Part shown: one piece after another, positions 1-7,451 of the stretch | Numbering within the stretch: position 1 is the first letter of the stretch | How the letters are laid out: the number at the start of each line of letters is the position of its first letter | Origin: Phenylobacterium sp. | Lineage (GTDB): Bacteria > Pseudomonadota > Alphaproteobacteria > Caulobacterales > Caulobacteraceae | DNA length: 7,451 bases | NCBI GenBank assembly: GCA_028698405.1 | Contig: JAQVDF010000081.1 | Span: 1 to 7,451 of the forward strand | Direction: 5' to 3' | The notes under the pieces: model-generated | Database searches by the model: none | Seen by the model: only the letters and a program-made list of their open reading frames with translations | Told to the model about the DNA's origin: nothing | Position numbers and translations under genes: made by a program

Positions 1-623
1 ATGCGGTCCAGGCCGCCGGAAAGATTCCCGTCGACAGCCGCGCCCTCGGGGCCGACACCCTGTCCGTCTCGGGCCACAAGCTCGGCGGGCCGCAGGGCGT
101 GGGAGCGCTGACCTTCGGGCCGCGGGTGAGCCTGACGCGCCGGCTGCACGGCGGCGGTCAGGAGCGGGGACGCCGGGCCGGCACCGAGAACGTACCCGGC
201 ATCGCCGGCTTCGGGGCCGCGGCCAGGGCCTCGCTGGCCAGCCTGTCGGCGATGCAGGCCCAGGCCGTCTGGCGCGACCAGGCCGAGAAGCGGCTGGCCG
301 AGGCCGGGGCGGTGATCGTCGGGGCCGGCGCCGAACGGCTGCCGAACACCCTGTGCTTCGCCATGCCCGGCTTCGGCGCAGAGCTTCAGGTCATGGGCCT
401 GGATTTGACCGGGGTCATGGTCTCGTCCGGCGCGGCCTGCTCTTCTGGCAAGGTCAGGCCCTCGCACGTGCTGTCGGCGATGGGACTGGCCGAGCTGGCG
501 GGTTGCGCGGTGCGGGCCAGCGGCGGCTGGGCGACCAAGGGATCGGACTGGGACAGGCTCGTCGAAGCCTGGATTGAACTCAACGGCCGTCATGCCGCGC
601 GTCGCCGCGCGCCGGCCGCCTAA
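1..623 (+). CDS. Cysteine desulfurase, class I (NifS/IscS type), C-terminal part
   Basis: PLP-dependent enzyme that converts L-cysteine to alanine and leaves a persulfide on an active-site cysteine, supplying sulfur for Fe-S cluster assembly in the cytosol. The 5' end is cut by the window edge; the first complete codon starts at base 3 and 206 residues remain, about half of a usual ~380-residue enzyme. The visible part starts with AVQAAGK, consistent with the end of the conserved DAVQAAGK block. The PLP-binding lysine is in [10 protein letters not shown] (codon 78-80), followed by [15 protein letters not shown], typical of NifS/IscS proteins. The catalytic cysteine lies in [17 protein letters not shown] (codon 438-440); the Ser/Gly-rich loop and its length mark class I rather than the SufS class. 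The TAA stop overlaps the Shine-Dalgarno of sufB, so it is very likely cotranscribed with the SUF genes. Whether it should be called iscS, nifS or a second sufS cannot be settled from half a protein. Confidence 0.93.
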   Translation, partial: AVQAAGKIPVDSRALGADTLSVSGHKLGGPQGVGALTFGPRVSLTRRLHGGGQERGRRAGTENVPGIAGFGAAARASLASLSAMQAQAVWRDQAEKRLAEAGAVIVGAGAERLPNTLCFAMPGFGAELQVMGLDLTGVMVSSGAACSSGKVRPSHVLSAMGLAELAGCAVRASGGWATKGSDWDRLVEAWIELNGRHAARRRAPAA

Positions 624-634
624 AGGTAAAGCTC

Positions 635-2100
<1,466 letters not shown>

Positions 2101-2104
<4 letters not shown>

Positions 2105-2499
2105 CCGAGATCACACCGAAACCGAGCGTCGGCCTGCGGGCGGCGTTCGAAGCCGAGCGGGCGCGCAGGGACGCCGAGCGCCGCGCCCGGGAGGAGGCCG
2201 AACGTCGGCAGCAGGAGGAGGATCTCGGCCGGGCCGAGGCGCTGGAACGCCTGCTCGCCGAGGACCTGCCCTTCCTGCAGAGCAAGGGCCTGACCCTCGA
2301 CCGTCGCCGCTACACCGTCACCCTCGAGCACCCGGACTTCAAGCTGACCGCCTACTTCGAGGGTGGCCAGGCCTCGGTCCGTTCGGCCGACAAGCGCACC
2401 GCCATCTCCGGCGCGGCCCCCCGCAAGGAGACCCTGGTGGGGAGCGTCGAGGACGCTCTGCTGGTGATGGCCCAGTACCTCGCCGACGAGGGCGCCTGA
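2101..2499 (+). CDS. Conserved-looking hypothetical protein between sufB and sufC, N-terminal coiled coil
   Basis: I do not recognise a family with a known function. The 132-residue product has two parts. Residues about 12-54 are extremely rich in Arg, Glu and Ala with heptad-like spacing, and should form a charged helix or coiled coil. Residues about 55-132 look like a small alpha/beta domain with strand-like stretches ([20 protein letters not shown], then [11 protein letters not shown]) and a C-terminal helix ([18 protein letters not shown]). There is no cysteine and only one histidine, so it is unlikely to bind an Fe-S cluster or carry persulfide itself. No signal peptide or membrane segment is seen. 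The ATG overlaps the sufB stop as ATGA and is preceded by GAGGG (2087-2091, spacing 9), a strong sign of coupled translation. The open frame runs far upstream inside sufB, but only the part from 2101 has credible protein character. A role as accessory or structural partner of SufBCD is inferred from position alone. Confidence 0.85.
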
Positions 2500-2544
2500 T
2501 GCGCCTGCGCCCGCCGTTTTCCAGTTTCCCGTGAAAGTTAGCTG

Positions 2545-3294
2545 ATGCTGTCGATCAACAATCTGCACGTCTCCATCGAGGACAAGCCGATCCTCAGGGG
2601 CCTCAGCCTCGAGCTGCCGGCGGGCGAGGTGCATGCGATCATGGGGCCGAACGGGGCGGGCAAGTCGACGCTGTCCTACGTGCTCACCGGCCGGGAGGGC
2701 TACGAGGTCACGGACGGGACGGTGACCCTGGACGGCGAGGACCTGCTGGCGCTGGAGCCCAATGAACGGGCGACCAAGGGCCTGTTCCTGTCCTTCCAAT
2801 ACCCGCTGGAGATCCCCGGCGTGCCGGCCATGCACTTCCTGCGCACGGCGATGAACGCCCAGCGCAAGGCGCGCGGCGAGCCCGATGTCGGGGCCGGCGA
2901 GTTCATCAAGCTCGCCCGTGAGACCGCCGCGGCGCTGAAGATCGACTTCGACATGCTCAAGCGGGCGCTGAACGTCGGCTTCTCGGGCGGCGAGAAGAAG
3001 CGGATGGAGATCTTCCAGATGGCGATGCTCCAGCCGCGCCTGCTGATCCTCGACGAGACCGACTCCGGCCTCGACATCGACGCGCTGCGGATCGTCGCCG
3101 ACGGGGTCAACGCCATGCGCAGCCCCGAGCGGTCGATGCTCGTCATCACCCACTACCAACGCCTGCTGGACTACATCCGGCCCGACAAGGTGCACGTGCT
3201 GTCGGCGGGCCGCATCGTCGCCACCGGCGGCCCGGAGCTGGCCCTGGAGCTGGAGCGCGAAGGCTACGAAAAGTACGAGAGGGCCGCGGCTTGA
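2545..3294 (+). CDS. sufC: SUF system ATPase SufC
   Basis: ABC-type ATPase subunit of the soluble SufBC2D complex; ATP binding and hydrolysis reshape SufB-SufD so that iron and sulfur can enter the scaffold. At 249 residues it matches the usual ~250. Visible motifs are Walker A GPNGAGKST (34-42, Lys40), Q-loop FQYP (Gln85), ABC signature FSGGEKKR (146-153), Walker B LLILDE (166-171), D-loop SGLD (174-177) and the switch His203 in VITHYQR. LDETDSGLDIDALR and the GGEKKR signature are characteristic of SufC rather than of transporter ATPases, and no membrane component is nearby. The start follows a 45-nt gap after the preceding gene; GAAAG (2533-2537) is a weak ribosome site 7 nt ahead of the ATG. 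The stop overlaps the TTG start of sufD (TTGA). Confidence 0.98.
   Translation: MLSINNLHVSIEDKPILRGLSLELPAGEVHAIMGPNGAGKSTLSYVLTGREGYEVTDGTVTLDGEDLLALEPNERATKGLFLSFQYPLEIPGVPAMHFLRTAMNAQRKARGEPDVGAGEFIKLARETAAALKIDFDMLKRALNVGFSGGEKKRMEIFQMAMLQPRLLILDETDSGLDIDALRIVADGVNAMRSPERSMLVITHYQRLLDYIRPDKVHVLSAGRIVATGGPELALELEREGYEKYERAAA
3277..3283 (+). promoter_or_regulatory. Shine-Dalgarno supporting the TTG start of sufD
   Basis: GAGAGGG lies inside the last codons of sufC, 7 nt before the TTG at 3291. No ATG or GTG occurs in the sufD frame in the preceding 110 bases or so that I read, nor in the first several dozen codons after it. This site therefore decides the start. Confidence 0.55.
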
Positions 3295-4322
3295 CGCTCT
3301 CCGCCGCCATACGCACGGGCGACGTCGCCCAGCTGCCCGGCAAGCGGGACGAGGACTGGCGCTGGACCGACCTGCGCGGCCTGATCCGCGTGCTGCCGCC
3401 GCCCTCGCCGGAGGTTTCCGGCGAGGTTGGCGATGGACCGTTCGGGCCGGCCGAGCTGACCATCGTCAACGGCCGTCTGCGCGGCGACACCGCTGCGCTG
3501 GTCGTGCCTGCGGGCGAAACGCGCACCGTGCGCCTGCGCTTCGTCTCGGCGAGCGAGGCGACGTCGCACGGCGCCCACCTGGCCGTGGAGCTGGGGGAGG
3601 GCGCGCGCCTGACCCTGCTGGAGAGCCATGAAGGCCGCGCGGCCGACTACGTGGCCGACGCGGTGCTGACCATCGGGGTCGGCAAGGACGCCGCCCTCGA
3701 ACGGATCGTGCTGACCAACGACGATCCCGGCGCGGTCACCGTCTCCACCGCCATCGTCACCCTCGGGTACGGCGCGCGCCTGTCGCAGACCGTGTTGGCC
3801 GGCGGGGCCAAGCGCCAGCGGATCGAGACGCGGGTCGAGCACCCGGGGCATGGCGCGCAGGTGCGGCTCGACGGCGCCTACCTGCTGGCCGCCCAGCGGC
3901 ACGCCGACCTGACCAGCGTGGTCACTCACGACGGCGTCGGCGGGGTCACCGACCAGCTCGCCAAGGGCGTGGTGCGCGACCAGGCGCGCGGCGTCTTTCA
4001 GGGGCGCATCGTGGTCGCCGAGGGCGCCGACAAGACCGACGCCCGGATGGGCCACCACGCCCTGATCCTCTCGGATCGGGCCGAGGTCGACGCCAAGCCC
4101 GAGCTGGAGATCTACGCCGACGACGTGGCCTGCGCCCACGGCAATACGGTCGGTGCGCTCGACGAAGACGCCCTGTTCTACATCCGCCAGCGCGGCGTGC
4201 CCGAACCCGAGGCGCGCGCCCTGCTGACCGAAGCCTTCGTCGGCGAGGTGGTCGAGCGGATCGAGCACGAGGGCGCGCGTGAGGCTGCGGCGGCGTGGGT
4301 CGCCGCGCGGCTGGGAGGCTGA
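3291..4322 (+). CDS. sufD: Fe-S cluster assembly protein SufD (short N-terminal region, TTG start)
   Basis: Partner of SufB in the SufBC2D scaffold, structurally related to SufB and needed for iron acquisition and full complex activity. The SUF core is clear. LPGKRDEDWRWTDLR (residues 15-29) is the conserved N-terminal SufD block, and DVACAHGNTVGALDEDALFYIRQRG near the C-terminus contains Cys281 and His283, matching the conserved Cys-x-His of E. coli SufD (His360) as I recall. At 343 residues it is clearly shorter than E. coli SufD (about 423); most of the N-terminal helical part that normally precedes the DEDW block is missing. The start is the rare codon TTG, overlapping the sufC stop (TTGA) and preceded by GAGAGGG; no better in-frame start was found. 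The start is less certain than the gene. The stop is 2 nt before sufS. Confidence 0.95.
   Translation: MTLSAAIRTGDVAQLPGKRDEDWRWTDLRGLIRVLPPPSPEVSGEVGDGPFGPAELTIVNGRLRGDTAALVVPAGETRTVRLRFVSASEATSHGAHLAVELGEGARLTLLESHEGRAADYVADAVLTIGVGKDAALERIVLTNDDPGAVTVSTAIVTLGYGARLSQTVLAGGAKRQRIETRVEHPGHGAQVRLDGAYLLAAQRHADLTSVVTHDGVGGVTDQLAKGVVRDQARGVFQGRIVVAEGADKTDARMGHHALILSDRAEVDAKPELEIYADDVACAHGNTVGALDEDALFYIRQRGVPEPEARALLTEAFVGEVVERIEHEGAREAAAAWVAARLGG
4313..4318 (+). promoter_or_regulatory. Shine-Dalgarno of sufS
   Basis: GGGAGG sits in the last codons of sufD, 6 nt ahead of the ATG at 4325. It selects that ATG over the GTG at 4295, which lies inside sufD and would add ten residues (MGRRAAGRLT) foreign to the SufS N-terminus. 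Confidence 0.7.
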
Positions 4323-4324
4323 CC

Positions 4325-5542
4325 ATGGCCGTCTTCGACGTCCACGCCGCCCGGGCCGAGTTCCCGATCCTGTCGCGCCAGGTGCACGGCAAGCCGCTGG
4401 TCTATCTGGACAGCGCGGCCTCGGCCCAGAAGCCGCGGGCGGTGATCGACGCCATGACCCATGTGATGGAGCACGCCTACTCGAACGTGCACCGGGGTCT
4501 GCACACGCTCGGCAACGAGGTGACCGAGGCCTTCGAGGCCGCCCGCCGCAAGGTGGCCGGCTTCATCGGCTGCGACGAGGGCGAGGTGGTGTTCACCAAG
4601 GGCGGCACCGAGGCCATCAACCTGGTCGCCTCGGGGCTGGCGCGCTCGATCCGGCCGGGCGACGAGATCCTGCTCACCGAGATGGAGCACCACGCCAACA
4701 TCGTGCCCTGGCATTTCCTGCGCGAGCACTGGGGCGCAGTGCTGAAATTCGCGCCGGTGCGCGACGACGGCTCGCTCGACGTCGAAGGCTTCAGGGCGCT
4801 GCTGTCCGAGCGCACCAAGGTGGTCGCCTTCACCCACATGTCCAACGTGCTGGGCACGCGCAACCCGGTCGCCGAACTGACCCGACTGGCGCACGAGGTC
4901 GGCGCTCAGGTGCTGATCGACGGCTGCCAGGGGATCGTCCACGGCCCCGTCGACGTGGGCGAGATCGGCTGCGACTACTACGTCTTCTCCGGCCACAAGC
5001 TCTACGGGCCGACGGGCATCGGCGTACTCTACGGCAAGGCCGAACGGCTGGCCGCCCTGCCGCCCTACCAGGGCGGAGGCGAGATGATCGGCACGGTCAC
5101 CTGCGAGGCGATCACCTATGCTGATCCGCCGCATCGCTTCGAGGCCGGCACGCCGCCGATCGTCGAGGCGATCGGCCTGGGCGCGGCCATCGACTGGCTG
5201 GGCCGGTTCGACCGCGCCGCCATCGCCGAGCACGAGGCCGCCCTTTATCGACGCGTGCGCGGCGCGCTGAACGGCGCCAACTGGCTGCGGGTGCTGGGCG
5301 AGGCGGAAGGGAAGGGCGCCATCCTGACCTTCACCGTCAACGGCGCCCACGCCCACGACGTGGCCCAGATCCTCGACCGCTACGGCGTGGCCGTCCGCGC
5401 CGGCACCCACTGCGCAGAGCCGCTGATGCGGCGTTTCGGCGTCACGTCGAGCGCCCGCGCCTCCTTCGGCCTATATAACACCGAGGAGGAGGCCGACGCC
5501 TTCGTCGACGCGCTCACCCGTACCCAGGCCTTCTTCGCTTAA
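4325..5542 (+). CDS. sufS: Cysteine desulfurase SufS (class II)
   Basis: PLP enzyme that releases sulfur from L-cysteine as a protein persulfide and feeds it into the SufBCD scaffold; class II enzymes usually need SufE or SufU as acceptor. The 405-residue length fits the family. It has FPILSRQVHGKPLVYLDSAA at the N-terminus, EMEHHANIVPW with the PLP-stacking His (H122-H123), the PLP lysine K225 in SGHKLYGPTG, the RFEAGTP motif, and the catalytic Cys363 in RAGTHCAEPLM. Spacing of Lys and Cys is the same as in E. coli SufS (K226/C364). The more common RAGHHCAQPLM is altered to RAGTHCAEPLM, a modest change next to the active site. The chosen ATG has an excellent ribosome site. The gene starts 2 nt after sufD and ends at the TAA directly before the sufT region. 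No sufE is visible in the window. Confidence 0.97.
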   Translation: MAVFDVHAARAEFPILSRQVHGKPLVYLDSAASAQKPRAVIDAMTHVMEHAYSNVHRGLHTLGNEVTEAFEAARRKVAGFIGCDEGEVVFTKGGTEAINLVASGLARSIRPGDEILLTEMEHHANIVPWHFLREHWGAVLKFAPVRDDGSLDVEGFRALLSERTKVVAFTHMSNVLGTRNPVAELTRLAHEVGAQVLIDGCQGIVHGPVDVGEIGCDYYVFSGHKLYGPTGIGVLYGKAERLAALPPYQGGGEMIGTVTCEAITYADPPHRFEAGTPPIVEAIGLGAAIDWLGRFDRAAIAEHEAALYRRVRGALNGANWLRVLGEAEGKGAILTFTVNGAHAHDVAQILDRYGVAVRAGTHCAEPLMRRFGVTSSARASFGLYNTEEEADAFVDALTRTQAFFA

Positions 5543-5551
5543 GTGAGTCTC

Positions 5552-5914
5552 ATGGACGACGCCGCCGCCATCGAACAGAAGACCACAACTCCGCTGTCCC
5601 AGGCGGAGCTGGACGCCCTGACCGATCAGCTGATCGAGAAGCTCAAGACGGTGTACGACCCGGAGATCCCGGTCGACATCTACGAGCTGGGGCTGATCTA
5701 CAAGGTCGACGTCTCGGACGACAAGGACATCGCCATCGAGATGACCCTGACCGCGCCCGGCTGCCCGGTCGCCGGGGAGATGCCCGGCTGGGTGCAGGAC
5801 GCGGTGCAGTCGATCCCCGACGTGCGGAACGTCACCGTCGAACTGGTGTTCGATCCTCCGTGGGACCCGTCGCGGATGAGCGACGAGGCCAAGCTGCAGT
5901 TGAACATGTTCTGA
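5552..5914 (+). CDS. sufT: SUF-associated Fe-S assembly protein, MIP18/DUF59 family (SufT)
   Basis: Small cytosolic protein of the MIP18 (DUF59) family; relatives help mature Fe-S proteins, probably in cluster transfer rather than synthesis. The 120-residue product has a variable, acidic N-terminus, then the diagnostic block DPEIPVDIYELGLIY (36-50), TLTAPGCPVAGEMPGW with the single conserved cysteine C71, and the end motif VELVFDPPWDPSRMSDEAK. That ending and the location after sufS identify the SUF-associated branch rather than the PaaD or Mrp-fused branches. The ATG at 5552 is preferred; a GTG at 5543, immediately after the sufS stop, would add three residues and cannot be excluded, since neither start has a strong ribosome site (AAGTGA, starting at 5541, is the best candidate and would serve the ATG). 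The stop is 2 nt ahead of sufA, implying coupled expression. Confidence 0.9.
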   Translation: MDDAAAIEQKTTTPLSQAELDALTDQLIEKLKTVYDPEIPVDIYELGLIYKVDVSDDKDIAIEMTLTAPGCPVAGEMPGWVQDAVQSIPDVRNVTVELVFDPPWDPSRMSDEAKLQLNMF

Positions 5915-5916
5915 CC

Positions 5917-6312
5917 ATGGAGAACCTCTCGACCACTCCCGCCCCCAGGGCCCGCCGACCGCGGCCCAAGGTCGTCACGCTCACCGAGGCGGCCGCCGAA
6001 CGCGTGCGCGAGATCATGGCCGCCGCCGAGCGCCCCTACGTGGGTCTGCGCGTCGGGGTGAAGAACGGCGGCTGCGCCGGCCAGGAGTACGTTCTCGAGT
6101 ACGCCGAGACCGCCGACCCGTTCGACGAGGTGGTCGAGGACAAGGGCGTCACCATCCTGATCGACCCCAAGGCGGTGCTGTTCCTGCTGGGCACCGAGAT
6201 CGACTACGAGGTCAGCCGGCTCGCCTCCAAGTTCGTCTTCCGCAACCCCAACGAGACCGACGCCTGCGGCTGCGGCGAAAGCGTCACGATCGAACCCGCG
6301 AAGCTGGGGTAG
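5917..6312 (+). CDS. sufA: A-type Fe-S carrier SufA/IscA family
   Basis: A-type carrier protein thought to accept Fe-S clusters from the SufBCD scaffold and pass them to apoproteins. The 131-residue product contains the HesB/IscA fold: VVTLTEAAAERVREIM at the start of the domain, GGCAGQEYVLEY with the first cluster cysteine C53, DPKAVLFLLGTEIDY, and the C-terminal pair C117 and C119 in ACGCGES. The 64-residue spacing from C53 to C117 equals that of E. coli SufA/IscA (50 to 114). An extra Pro/Arg-rich N-terminal stretch (PAPRARRPRP, residues 8-17) precedes the domain. It is the last gene of the operon. The ATG follows the sufT stop by 2 nt and has no good Shine-Dalgarno, so it probably depends on re-initiation by ribosomes leaving sufT. 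The choice of sufA over iscA or erpA rests on the SUF context. Confidence 0.94.
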   Translation: MENLSTTPAPRARRPRPKVVTLTEAAAERVREIMAAAERPYVGLRVGVKNGGCAGQEYVLEYAETADPFDEVVEDKGVTILIDPKAVLFLLGTEIDYEVSRLASKFVFRNPNETDACGCGESVTIEPAKLG

Positions 6313-6463
6313 GGGGCTCGCTCGGCCTGCAAATCGGTCCGTCGACCTCGATCACGAGCCTTCGGCGGAAACAGACGAAGTCCAGGAAATGGCCCCGAAA
6401 CGGCGCCTGACGACGGAAATGGAAGCGCTACCCTCCCCATGAAGGGGAGGGAAGACGGCGCCC
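6313..6463. other. Non-coding gap between convergent sufA and crotonase genes
   Basis: About 150 bases with no credible coding frame. It holds one clear element, the hairpin at 6431-6451, and a short direct repeat GGAAATGG (6385-6392 and 6415-6422), probably by chance. No promoter is expected, since both flanking genes end here. Confidence 0.7.
6431..6451. terminator. Perfect GC-rich hairpin between convergent genes, likely bidirectional terminator
   Basis: The arms CCCTCCCC (6431-6438) and GGGGAGGG (6444-6451) are perfectly complementary over 8 bp, with a 5-nt loop ATGAA. The hairpin lies 13 bases past the stop of the crotonase gene on the minus strand and about 120 bases past sufA on the plus strand, so it could end both transcripts. 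There is no T-tract on either side, so it is not a textbook intrinsic terminator; it may act with Rho, protect 3' ends, or be a copy of a dispersed intergenic palindrome. Confidence 0.6.
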
Positions 6464-7264
6464 CTACCGCCCCGAGAACTGCGCCGGACGTTTCTGGATG
6501 AAGGCGGCGACGCCTTCGCGAAAGTCTTCGGTGCGGCCGGCGTCGCGCTGCACGACGCGTTCCTCGTGCAGCTGGGCGGCGAAGTCGTTGTCCAGCGAGT
6601 CCCAGATCAGCTTGCGGATCATGCCGATGGCCTTGGGGCCGGTGGCCAGCGCGCGGGCCAGCTCCAGGGCCGTGGGCATCAGCTGGTCGTCGGGGACGCA
6701 GCGGTTGATCAAGCCCCATTCCAGCGCCTGGCGGGCGAGCAGCCGCTCGCCGAGCAGCGCCATTTCCATGGCCCGCGCCCGGCCGATGTGGCGCGGCAGG
6801 ATGTAGGTGGAGCCGCCGTCGGGGACGAGGCCGATTCGGCGGAAGGCCTGCAGGAAATAGGCGCTCTCGGAAGCGACGATCAGATCGCCCATCAGCGCCA
6901 GCGAGCAGCCGACGCCCGCGGCCGCCCCGTTCACCGCCGTGACGATGGCGTGCGGATAGTCGCGCAGACTGGTGATGAAGGGGTTGTAGACGCTCTCCAG
7001 CGCCGCCCCGGCGTCGTTCTGGCCGGGCGCCTGGCTGGCGCCGGCCGCCGCCCCGCCGCCGGCCGTCAGGTTGGCGCCGGAACAGAAGCCGCGGCCCTCG
7101 CCGGTCAGCACCACCGCGCGCACGCCGGAGTCCTCTCGGGCGAAGGCCTCGAAGGCGGTCTTGAGCCCGTCCATCACGTCCATGCCGGCCGCGTTCAGGG
7201 TCGCCGGATCGTTGATCGTGATGACGCCGATCAGGCCGTCGGTATGGGTTTTGACCTTGTCCAC
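6464..7264 (-). CDS. Enoyl-CoA hydratase/isomerase (crotonase) family, PaaG-like
   Basis: Crotonase-fold enzyme of 266 residues acting on an acyl-CoA thioester in the cytosol. The oxyanion-hole segments are FCSGANL (60-66) and NGAAAGVG (112-119). FRRIGLVPDGGSTYILPR (141-158) and the ending REGVAAFIQKRPAQFSGR closely resemble E. coli PaaG, the ring-opening isomerase of phenylacetate breakdown, as I remember that sequence. Aligned by eye with rat enoyl-CoA hydratase, catalytic Glu144 is replaced by Ser121 and Glu164 by Phe141. Asp149 instead sits where dienoyl-CoA isomerase and PaaG carry an acidic residue. Isomerase chemistry is therefore more likely than plain hydration, though the substrate is unknown and no other paa genes are visible. 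Residues 67-82 are Gly/Ala-rich and probably a flexible loop. The GTG start is supported by a strong GAGGAGGG 6 nt upstream. Confidence 0.92.
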   Translation of the reverse strand: MDKVKTHTDGLIGVITINDPATLNAAGMDVMDGLKTAFEAFAREDSGVRAVVLTGEGRGFCSGANLTAGGGAAAGASQAPGQNDAGAALESVYNPFITSLRDYPHAIVTAVNGAAAGVGCSLALMGDLIVASESAYFLQAFRRIGLVPDGGSTYILPRHIGRARAMEMALLGERLLARQALEWGLINRCVPDDQLMPTALELARALATGPKAIGMIRKLIWDSLDNDFAAQLHEERVVQRDAGRTEDFREGVAAFIQKRPAQFSGR

Positions 7265-7270
7265 GCGCGT

Positions 7271-7278
7271 CCCTCCTC
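7271..7278 (-). promoter_or_regulatory. Shine-Dalgarno of the crotonase gene, fixing its GTG start
   Basis: On the minus strand GAGGAGGG (7278 down to 7271) is followed by 6 nt and then GTG (7264-7262). It is one of the strongest ribosome sites in the window and justifies the GTG. Confidence 0.75.
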
Positions 7279-7291
7279 AATCTCTGGAGGG
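7271..7291 (-). promoter_or_regulatory. Possible hairpin covering the crotonase ribosome site
   Basis: In the minus-strand transcript CCCTCC (7291-7286) can pair with GGAGGG (7276-7271), with a 9-nt loop. The 3' arm is the core of the Shine-Dalgarno, so pairing would block ribosome binding. The stem is only 6 bp, though 5 pairs are G-C, and could arise by chance. There is no sign of a larger riboswitch-type leader in the 62 nt available. Confidence 0.3.
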
Positions 7292-7326
7292 CATCATGAC
7301 CGTGTGTCGCGGCGTCAGGCTAGCGG

Positions 7327-7451
7327 CTAGGCGGCGTTGGCGATCGCCTCGGCGCTGGTGACGCGGTTGCGGCCGGTGCGCTTGGAAGCATAGAGAGCCC
7401 CATCGGCGCGCTCGACGAGCGAGTGAGGCGTCTCGTCCGGGCGCAGCATGG
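7327..7451 (-). CDS. Diguanylate cyclase GGDEF domain, C-terminal end (partial)
   Basis: The last 40 codons of a gene entering from the right edge, ending with TAG (complement at 7327-7329). The visible stretch includes LVERADGALYASKRTGRNRV, which matches the final helix of GGDEF domains (usual form ERADxALYxAKxxGRNRV). GGDEF proteins make the second messenger cyclic di-GMP from two GTP. The GG(D/E)EF motif, I-site and any sensor or membrane part lie outside the window, so activity and input cannot be judged. Only a short tail (TSAEAIANAA) follows the domain, so GGDEF is C-terminal and no EAL domain follows. It lies 62 nt upstream of the crotonase gene on the same strand; the two may share a transcript, but no functional link is evident. 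Confidence 0.8.
   Translation of the reverse strand, partial: MLRPDETPHSLVERADGALYASKRTGRNRVTSAEAIANAA

Noticed and set aside
2499..2534. Eleven-codon frame [11 protein letters not shown] overlapping the stop of the unassigned gene (TGATG) ahead of sufC
   Set aside because: Very short, without its own ribosome site or recognisable peptide; a chance frame is the simplest reading, although coupling to sufC could be tested.
4295..4324. Upstream GTG start for sufS
   Set aside because: It would add ten residues not typical of SufS and lies within sufD, while the ATG at 4325 has GGGAGG at ideal spacing.
6385..6422. Direct repeat GGAAATGG, two copies 30 bases apart downstream of sufA
   Set aside because: Only 8 bases, not flanking a gene or a known element, and no further copies noticed in the gap; probably chance.
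6566..7330. Plus-strand frame of 254 codons opposite the crotonase gene
   Set aside because: It is antisense to a clear crotonase, has biased Gln/Arg/Gly/Ala composition and no recognisable motif.

Overview
The window is GC-rich, densely packed chromosomal DNA. Its gene order and protein sequences point to an alphaproteobacterium, most likely of the Caulobacteraceae (Caulobacter/Phenylobacterium type). That placement is inferred from the layout sufB - small conserved gene - sufC - sufD - sufS - sufT - sufA behind an IscS/NifS-type cysteine desulfurase, together with the strong GC bias. No database search was possible.

Positions 1-6312 (+ strand) form one tight operon for iron-sulfur cluster assembly by the SUF pathway. 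It holds the C-terminal half of a class I cysteine desulfurase (cut by the window edge), SufB (scaffold), a 132-residue coiled-coil protein I cannot assign, SufC (ABC-type ATPase), SufD (scaffold partner), SufS (class II cysteine desulfurase), SufT (MIP18/DUF59 family) and SufA (A-type carrier). Genes abut or overlap (ATGA at sufB/small gene, TTGA at sufC/sufD, 2 nt at sufD/sufS and at sufT/sufA), so transcription as one message with translational coupling is likely. The operon promoter and any IscR/RirA-type regulator would lie left of the window. In the SUF model the desulfurases take sulfur from cysteine, SufBCD builds the cluster with ATP hydrolysis by SufC, and SufA/SufT help deliver it to apoproteins. 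No sufE or sufU is present.

Positions 6313-6463 are non-coding and contain a perfect 8-bp GC-rich hairpin between convergent genes, the best terminator candidate.

Positions 6464-7451 (- strand) carry a crotonase-fold acyl-CoA enzyme of PaaG-like type and, upstream of it, the last 40 or so residues of a diguanylate cyclase (GGDEF domain) cut by the right edge. The 62-nt gap between them holds a strong Shine-Dalgarno that could be hidden in a small hairpin.

Overall this is a housekeeping region. I see no mobile element, CRISPR array, tRNA/rRNA or evident new system. The points most worth following are the unassigned protein embedded between sufB and sufC, the two different desulfurases without a SufE in one operon, the reduced SufD N-terminus with a TTG start, and the possible SD-sequestering leader of the crotonase gene.
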